This document shows positions 6,532-10,325 of a DNA stretch of 10,325 nt, piece after piece. The notes beneath the pieces are model-generated. The model had not been told where the DNA came from, searched no databases, and was given only the letters and a program-made list of their open reading frames with translations. The translations under genes were made by a program, and so were the position numbers. The stretch is from an uncultured bacterium. GTDB taxonomy: Bacteria > Verrucomicrobiota > Kiritimatiellia > RFP12 > UBA1067. The stretch is from positions 1 through 10,325 of the forward strand of contig CACZAK010000200.1 of NCBI GenBank assembly GCA_902779075.1, read 5' to 3'. The stretch's first letter is position 1; every line of letters starts with the position of its first letter.

Positions 6532-7256
6532 GCGCCGTGGCTCCTGCTGACATCGACCGGGGGACGTCTCCCCCGAACCTCCTCTGTAACGCCAATTTCG
6601 ATTCTATCCGCAGTGTGAGCGCATTGTGCGCCGCGGTGGGGTTCGGGGCGCAGCCCCGGTTGTTGTCCATACCTCGCAATCCTCGCTGCCAACTCGCGAA
6701 ACGACCGCCCACAGCCATCCAGCAACTTTCTTGCCCTCTCGCGAATGGAGGCAAGTCCCACATCGTCGGTGCCATCGAAAACGAGCGAGGCTGGATTGGG
6801 GTCTTGGAGGCCGATTGCCCTGCGGAAATCTGCGGACAGCTTCTTGTAGCGCATGAGCGTCTTGTACGCGGCGAGCAGATCGGGCGCGCCTTTGAGAAAC
6901 CCGCGAATCCCCGCCTGCCAAGGTGCATCAATTTCATCAAAGAAGTAAGAATCTTCAGTGCCGCTATCATCTAACTTTTCGAACTTGTAACCAACGCCGT
7001 GCGCCGCCTCGATATCCTCGAGCATAGAGCCGAGCCGGATCATCGCCTCGCACGATTCATTGCGCCGCCGGCAGGCTTCGCGCAGCTCGTCCAACGACGG
7101 CGGTTGTTTGGAGGATGTGCGTGAGGGTGATTTGTGTTGGTCGCTCCACGCCTTCCGCCGTGCCTTGGCATGAGACATCTTCGACGATTCCAACTTGAAA
7201 TCGTGTCGTTCCGCCTCCGTTCTGTTATTTCTGGGTCTGCCGCGCATGGCTAACAT
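6528..7256 (-). CDS. Unknown protein with N-terminal RGRP (AT-hook-like) motif
   Basis: A 242-residue protein of a family I do not recognise. The start at 7256 is preferred because ATGGTATAATG is conserved at the homologous start at 2665, and it shares one base with the stop of the upstream frame (TAATG). The N-terminus has RGRPRNN, resembling an AT-hook DNA-binding motif, then a basic helix-like region (LESSKMSHAKARRKAW). Residues 1-84 are duplicated in the fused remnant at 2243-2665. The middle (residues 85-195) looks like an ordinary folded domain with YFFDEIDAPWQAGIRGF. The last 45 residues or so are read from the REP-like DNA and are Arg/Pro-rich, so the original C-terminus may have been replaced. 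The stop overlaps the RAYT start, suggesting co-translation. DNA binding is inferred, not shown. Confidence 0.6.
   Translation of the reverse strand: MLAMRGRPRNNRTEAERHDFKLESSKMSHAKARRKAWSDQHKSPSRTSSKQPPSLDELREACRRRNESCEAMIRLGSMLEDIEAAHGVGYKFEKLDDSGTEDSYFFDEIDAPWQAGIRGFLKGAPDLLAAYKTLMRYKKLSADFRRAIGLQDPNPASLVFDGTDDVGLASIRERARKLLDGCGRSFRELAARIARYGQQPGLRPEPHRGAQCAHTADRIEIGVTEEVRGRRPPVDVSRSHGA
6558..6575. repeat. REP-like hairpin, proximal to RAYT start
   Basis: A 7-bp stem (6558-6564 with 6569-6575) around a 4-nt loop. On the minus strand the hairpin is preceded by GAGGAGGTT and followed by GGTCG. The arrangement GGTTCGGGG... CCCCCGGT matches the hairpin at 6645-6659 in the opposite orientation. 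Placement directly upstream of a RAYT gene is typical of REP pairs, and a GGAG tetranucleotide is present at the foot. Confidence 0.55.
6645..6659. repeat. REP-like hairpin, distal and inverted
   Basis: A perfect 6-bp stem (6645-6650 with 6654-6659, CGGGGC / GCCCCG) with a 3-nt loop, embedded in GGGGTTCGGGG...CCCCGGTTG. It is inverted relative to the hairpin at 6558-6575, about 70 nt away, so the two form a BIME-like pair. Both lie within the last 45 codons of the RGRP-motif gene. Confidence 0.5.
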
Positions 7257-7888
7257 TATACCATAGCCCGAGCTCCACGAGGTTTCCTCGACATAACTAC
7301 AACGTGGCAAATCTCTTCAAACGACAACTGGACGAGACGATCAAGTATGGCGTCTTCCTGTCCCGCTCGACCTTCTGATTTCAGTCTTACTATATTTACC
7401 AATTGAAGGTAATCGACAACTATAAGGCCAAGCCGCATACCCTTGGTAGCCTTTGCGCGGTACAATTTGCGTCCTACGACATGCGCGTTGGCGCACAACT
7501 CCTCAACATCCATTGCCGATGTGTCGTTGAAAACAAGATGCGCCCCGTTCATCGTGCCTTCACTCGCAATGACATTTCTTGGTTTTCGCAGCGAATAGTA
7601 CAAGACCGCCTTATTCTTCCGTTTGGAGTAATCTGCCGCGCAGCGCAAGACATCCGACCATTTATGTTCATCGTCGGCATCAATTTTCAAGACCGTCAAT
7701 CCGGCTGGACTATCAAGGCTACACCAATCCATCCTGTCCGAATCGATGCTTGAATGCAACAAGATACCTTTAGAACGTGCTTCTTCTATGAAACCAGAAA
7801 TCTTTGTGGAGTTCCCATATTCGCTCTCCATCAAAGCAAGCATAAACTCATTGGGATAATGCGCCTTGAGATATGCCGACTGATACAT
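7256..7888 (-). pseudogene. Mosaic remnant: DnaE continuation fused to DnaB-helicase-like fragment
   Basis: This frame continues dnaE after the frame change. MYQSAYLKAHYPNEFM and the following FIEEARSKGILL match the DnaE region that normally follows the YGFNKSH-type motif. About 30 residues later the similarity changes to the DnaB replicative helicase: AVLYYSLRKPRNVI, FNDTSAMDVEEL and LGLIVVDYLQL (Walker B with the DYLQL signature), then a segment aligning to the strand that ends ...LSQLSR in DnaB. Walker A (GxxxxGKT) is absent, about 30 residues between the YYSL and NDTS blocks are missing, and the C-terminal third of DnaB is gone. No ribosome site precedes the possible ATG at 7888. It is almost certainly non-functional as polymerase or helicase, yet the frame stays open through all the joins. 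The exact DnaE/DnaB junction is uncertain. Confidence 0.65.
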
Positions 7889-10167
7889 ATCTTGTCGATG
7901 AGCCTGCGGGCTTCGCTCTCGTCCTTCCACTTGCCGACGCGAAACTCCTGGTTGGCGAGACAGCCTTCTATGAACTTGACCTTCATCTCTTCCATGATGT
8001 CGAGTCGCTTCTTGCCCATCGCCTTGCGCAGCTTGTCCGACTCGCCCCGCGTGAAGCCGGCCAGCTTCCGCGAGAGTATCATGATCTGCTCCTGATAGAT
8101 GGTAACGCCGTATGTCTCGCGTAGTTCCTCCTCCATGAGAGGGTGATCGTATGCGACAGGCTCTTTGCCATTCTTGCGTCGCACGAACGTGGGAATGTAG
8201 GCGATTGGCCCTGGACGATAGAGAGCGTTCATAGCCACAAGGTCATCAAGGCATCTCGGCTTGAGCGCCATGAGCCAACGTTTCATTCCGTCAGACTCAA
8301 ATTGAAAAATATGTTCAGTATCGCCCCTTGCAAAGACCGCCATCGTTTCAGGTTCGTCATACGGGATCTTGTCGAGATCGACCACCCGTCCTTTCCGCTC
8401 CTTGATCAAGTCCACACAACCCTTGTGGATTGCCAAAGTCCTTAAGCCAAGGATGTCAAACTTTACGAGCCCAGCAGACTCGACATGTTGTCCGTCATAT
8501 TGCGTGATGAGCTCAGGCTCGCCAGCCCTCCGAGCATTCTCCTCACGCGACATTACAGGCAATGTCTCAGAAAGCGGCTTGCGCGAGATGACGATTCCAC
8601 AGGCATGTATGCCGGGTTGCCGAACACATCCTTCTAGCTTCTCGGCCATGCGAAGAATCTTCTTCTGCGTCTCGTCGCCATTCTCATACACCTGACGAAA
8701 CCTTGCTGAACCGTTAAGCGCTCGCCTAAACGTCATTCTTGGCTCAGCGGGGACAAGCCATGCAAGCTCGTTGGCTTTGCGGATCGGATACTCCAATACA
8801 CGTGCCACGTCCTTTATCGCACTCCGTGGTGCCATTTGCCCAAAAGTGACGATGTGGGCAACGTGGTCGCGCCCATATTTGTCGCAAAGATATTCGATAA
8901 CCTTCCCACGCCCAGCATCCTCAACATCAATGTCAATGTCCGGCATTGAGATTCTGTCGGGATTGAGGAAACGCTCAAAAAGGAGCCTGTGCTTAATTGG
9001 ATCCACGGAAGTTATTCCAAGCGCATATGCAACCGCCGAACCAGTTGCCGAGCCGCGTGCAGGGCCGATCCACACGCCCATTCGCCGCGCCGCCTCCACG
9101 TAGTCGTGGACGATAAGGAAGTAACTGGGGAACCCCATCGTCTTGATGACGTGCAACTCGAAGTCGATCCGCTCTACGATTTCCGGCGGCGTCGGTTCGC
9201 CCCAACGCTTCTTCATACCCTCGTATGCGAGCGAGGCGAGGTAGTCCGCCTCGAACTTGATCCGCAAAACCTTGTCATATCCGCCAAGGCGATCATAGCG
9301 ATTCGGTCTGTCCCAAGTGTCGAACTCCTTTCTAAGCGCCGTTTCGTCAAACCGCTTTGCGTAGCCATCAATCGTGTCGAATTCCTGCGGAATCGGGAAT
9401 TCAACGACATCAGGTGCTTCGCATATCTCGTAATCTTCGATTCGTTCTGTAATCTTGACCGTGTTCTCGATCCATTCTGGATACTTCGGGAACCGCAAGG
9501 ACATCTCTTCTCTCGACAGCAGATACTCATCCCCGCTGCAATGTCTACGGTTGGAATCGGTCCATTTCTTCCCATCGAACAAGGCACAACATACGTCACA
9601 GGCTTCTGCTTCGCTCTTTTCGATGAACCTCACAGGATTTGCCGCGCATACCATGACTGGCGGCCATGCCGAACTATCGAAGCCATCATTGTCCGCCATG
9701 AAAGCGAAATCTTCGCCAAATACACGTAAGCACTTGTCCACGAAGTCCGGCTCCGTGTCGCTCGTCATGCAGATTAGGCCTTCGCGCCATTTCTCGATTT
9801 CGGAGAATGCTATGAATCGGCCTTGGGCACCTTGCGACTTCACTTCAGCCGACGAGATGCGAACAAGGTTGCGGTAGCCGATCTTGTTCTTTGCATAAAG
9901 GCGTATGACATGATTCTTCCCGCGTATCGTTGTGATGGTGGCTTGCCCGATTATCGGCTTGATGGGCGGCAAACCCCAATAGACACTTGTCCGCTGCGAA
10001 CGACACGCCTCATGAAACTCGGCCGCTCCGAACATGAAGTTCCGGTCGGCGAGCGCAATCGCGGGGAACCCCATCTCCCGCGCCTTTCGGACGAGGCGTG
10101 GGAGATGGCAGATGGAATTTCCCATCGAATACGCCGAGCAGACATCTAACGGCACATAGTTGTTCAT
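7831..10167 (-). CDS. dnaE: DNA polymerase III alpha subunit (DnaE), truncated by deletion and frameshift
   Basis: The C-family replicative polymerase catalytic subunit. The ATG at 10167 is chosen because of a strong AGAGGAGGG site and the DnaE-like N-terminus that follows; the frame's upstream extension overlaps another gene. Residues 1-270 form a PHP domain whose metal ligands are lost (PLDVCSAYS in place of the HxH motif, ADRNFM in place of TDH), and it is shorter than usual. The palm has GPARGSATGSAVAYALGI (369-384), catalytic PDIDID (D410, D412) and the third aspartate D571 in KFDILGLRTL. NALYRPGP and YQEQIM follow as expected. Homology ends at ARRLIDKI (760); the next 18 residues are out-of-frame sequence. 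About 20 residues containing the conserved YGFNKSHSAAYA motif are missing, and the finger remainder, OB-fold and clamp/tau-binding C-terminus (some 400 residues) are lost. It is probably inactive unless the break is an assembly error. Confidence 0.85.
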   Translation of the reverse strand: MNNYVPLDVCSAYSMGNSICHLPRLVRKAREMGFPAIALADRNFMFGAAEFHEACRSQRTSVYWGLPPIKPIIGQATITTIRGKNHVIRLYAKNKIGYRNLVRISSAEVKSQGAQGRFIAFSEIEKWREGLICMTSDTEPDFVDKCLRVFGEDFAFMADNDGFDSSAWPPVMVCAANPVRFIEKSEAEACDVCCALFDGKKWTDSNRRHCSGDEYLLSREEMSLRFPKYPEWIENTVKITERIEDYEICEAPDVVEFPIPQEFDTIDGYAKRFDETALRKEFDTWDRPNRYDRLGGYDKVLRIKFEADYLASLAYEGMKKRWGEPTPPEIVERIDFELHVIKTMGFPSYFLIVHDYVEAARRMGVWIGPARGSATGSAVAYALGITSVDPIKHRLLFERFLNPDRISMPDIDIDVEDAGRGKVIEYLCDKYGRDHVAHIVTFGQMAPRSAIKDVARVLEYPIRKANELAWLVPAEPRMTFRRALNGSARFRQVYENGDETQKKILRMAEKLEGCVRQPGIHACGIVISRKPLSETLPVMSREENARRAGEPELITQYDGQHVESAGLVKFDILGLRTLAIHKGCVDLIKERKGRVVDLDKIPYDEPETMAVFARGDTEHIFQFESDGMKRWLMALKPRCLDDLVAMNALYRPGPIAYIPTFVRRKNGKEPVAYDHPLMEEELRETYGVTIYQEQIMILSRKLAGFTRGESDKLRKAMGKKRLDIMEEMKVKFIEGCLANQEFRVGKWKDESEARRLIDKICISRHISRRIIPMSLCLL

Positions 10168-10168
10168 G

Positions 10169-10325
10169 TCACTTTCCCTCCTCTGGCGTGTCGATGACGG
10201 CCTCGACCGTCGTTGCGTCGAAGTCAAAACGGTAGATGGATTCGTCGCGCATGGTGTCGAATATCTCGCCGTGCATTCCATCGAAGTGAGCCTTTACCTC
10301 GTCCATGTTGACGACAGGGGCGGAT
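10169..10325 (-). CDS. Unknown protein, C-terminal 51 residues (begins outside the window)
   Basis: This open frame enters from the window edge and ends with TGA at 10171-10169, leaving one base before the dnaE ATG (TGACATG). Its last codons contain the dnaE ribosome site (GAGGAGGGA), which is a typical operon junction. The visible tail includes FDTMRDESIYRFDFDATTVE and ends TPEEGK; it is acidic and has no motif I recognise. An internal ATG at 10306 lacks a ribosome site, so the true start is probably outside. Position suggests a product co-expressed with the polymerase. Confidence 0.6.
   Translation of the reverse strand, partial: SAPVVNMDEVKAHFDGMHGEIFDTMRDESIYRFDFDATTVEAVIDTPEEGK

Larger units (their letters stand above)
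3689..7256 (-). repeat. Module copy 2 (segmental duplication, fuller copy)
   Basis: This is the counterpart of 311-2665. It holds the complete RGRP-protein gene and RAYT gene, then the GCAGAG-bounded nuclease 2 gene, stem-loop and phosphatase 2. It is likely closer to the ancestral layout because the RAYT keeps its catalytic motifs here and only fragments remain in copy 1. Confidence 0.65.

Noticed and set aside
5473..6618. Long plus-strand open frame of 381 codons
   Set aside because: It runs antisense across the RAYT gene and the GCAGAG array. The RAYT has clear catalytic motifs on the minus strand, and the plus-strand product has no recognisable domain.
7831..7930. Intein or programmed frameshift in dnaE
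   Set aside because: No intein sequence is present, and conserved residues are missing at the junction rather than bypassed. No slippery run is evident at the frame change.
8989..9729. Plus-strand open frame of 246 codons
   Set aside because: It lies antisense to well-conserved dnaE sequence and shows no motifs of its own.
10168..10281. N-terminal extension of dnaE to 10281
   Set aside because: The residues do not resemble DnaE, the stretch overlaps another coding frame, and the strong ribosome site serves the ATG at 10167.

Overview
The window reads as a bacterial chromosomal accessory region. Every gene I can support lies on the minus strand, so transcription runs from high to low coordinates. 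Three things point to a repeat-rich genome of the Lentisphaerota/Kiritimatiellota/Verrucomicrobiota kind: a REP-associated tyrosine transposase (RAYT), short GCAGAG-type repeat arrays, and AT-rich nuclease genes set in GC-richer DNA. The organism is an inference; there is no rRNA or other taxonomic marker here.

Layout in transcription order. (a) 10325-7256 is a damaged replication block: the tail of an unknown gene, then dnaE one base later. dnaE is well conserved through the polymerase palm, but loses the block around its conserved YGFNKSH-type motif and shifts frame near 7888. The other frame carries a short DnaE continuation fused to a DnaB-helicase-like piece that keeps Walker B but lacks Walker A. 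(b) 7256-5575 holds an RGRP-motif protein of unknown function overlapping a full RAYT transposase, with two inverted REP-like hairpins just upstream of the RAYT start. (c) 5566-3689 holds a GCAGAG repeat, an AT-rich PD-(D/E)XK-type nuclease gene, an inverted GCAGAG repeat, a stem-loop and a histidine phosphatase gene. (d) 3675-2737 is a compact FtsK/SpoIIIE-type motor ATPase. (e) 2665-311 is a second, rearranged copy of (b)+(c): a fused remnant of the RGRP gene and the RAYT, then repeat, a different nuclease, repeat, stem-loop and a paralogous phosphatase. (f) 297-1 is the start of an unknown gene coupled to that phosphatase.

The most interesting feature is the comparison of the two copies. 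The flanks (phosphatase, stem-loop and GCAGAG repeat on one side; GCAGAG repeat and RAYT tail on the other) correspond, but the AT-rich gene between the inverted repeats differs. Both inserts encode apparent PD-(D/E)XK nucleases of similar size with no obvious full-length similarity. This looks like a repeat-bounded slot in which nuclease cassettes are exchanged. A RAYT gene ending a few bases outside one repeat makes it a candidate for mobilising such repeats.

Several genes look like products of internal deletions that rejoin open frames (the fused RGRP/RAYT remnant and the DnaE/DnaB mosaic). This could be real recombination in a decaying accessory region or, for the dnaE/dnaB part, an assembly error. 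The sequence alone cannot decide.
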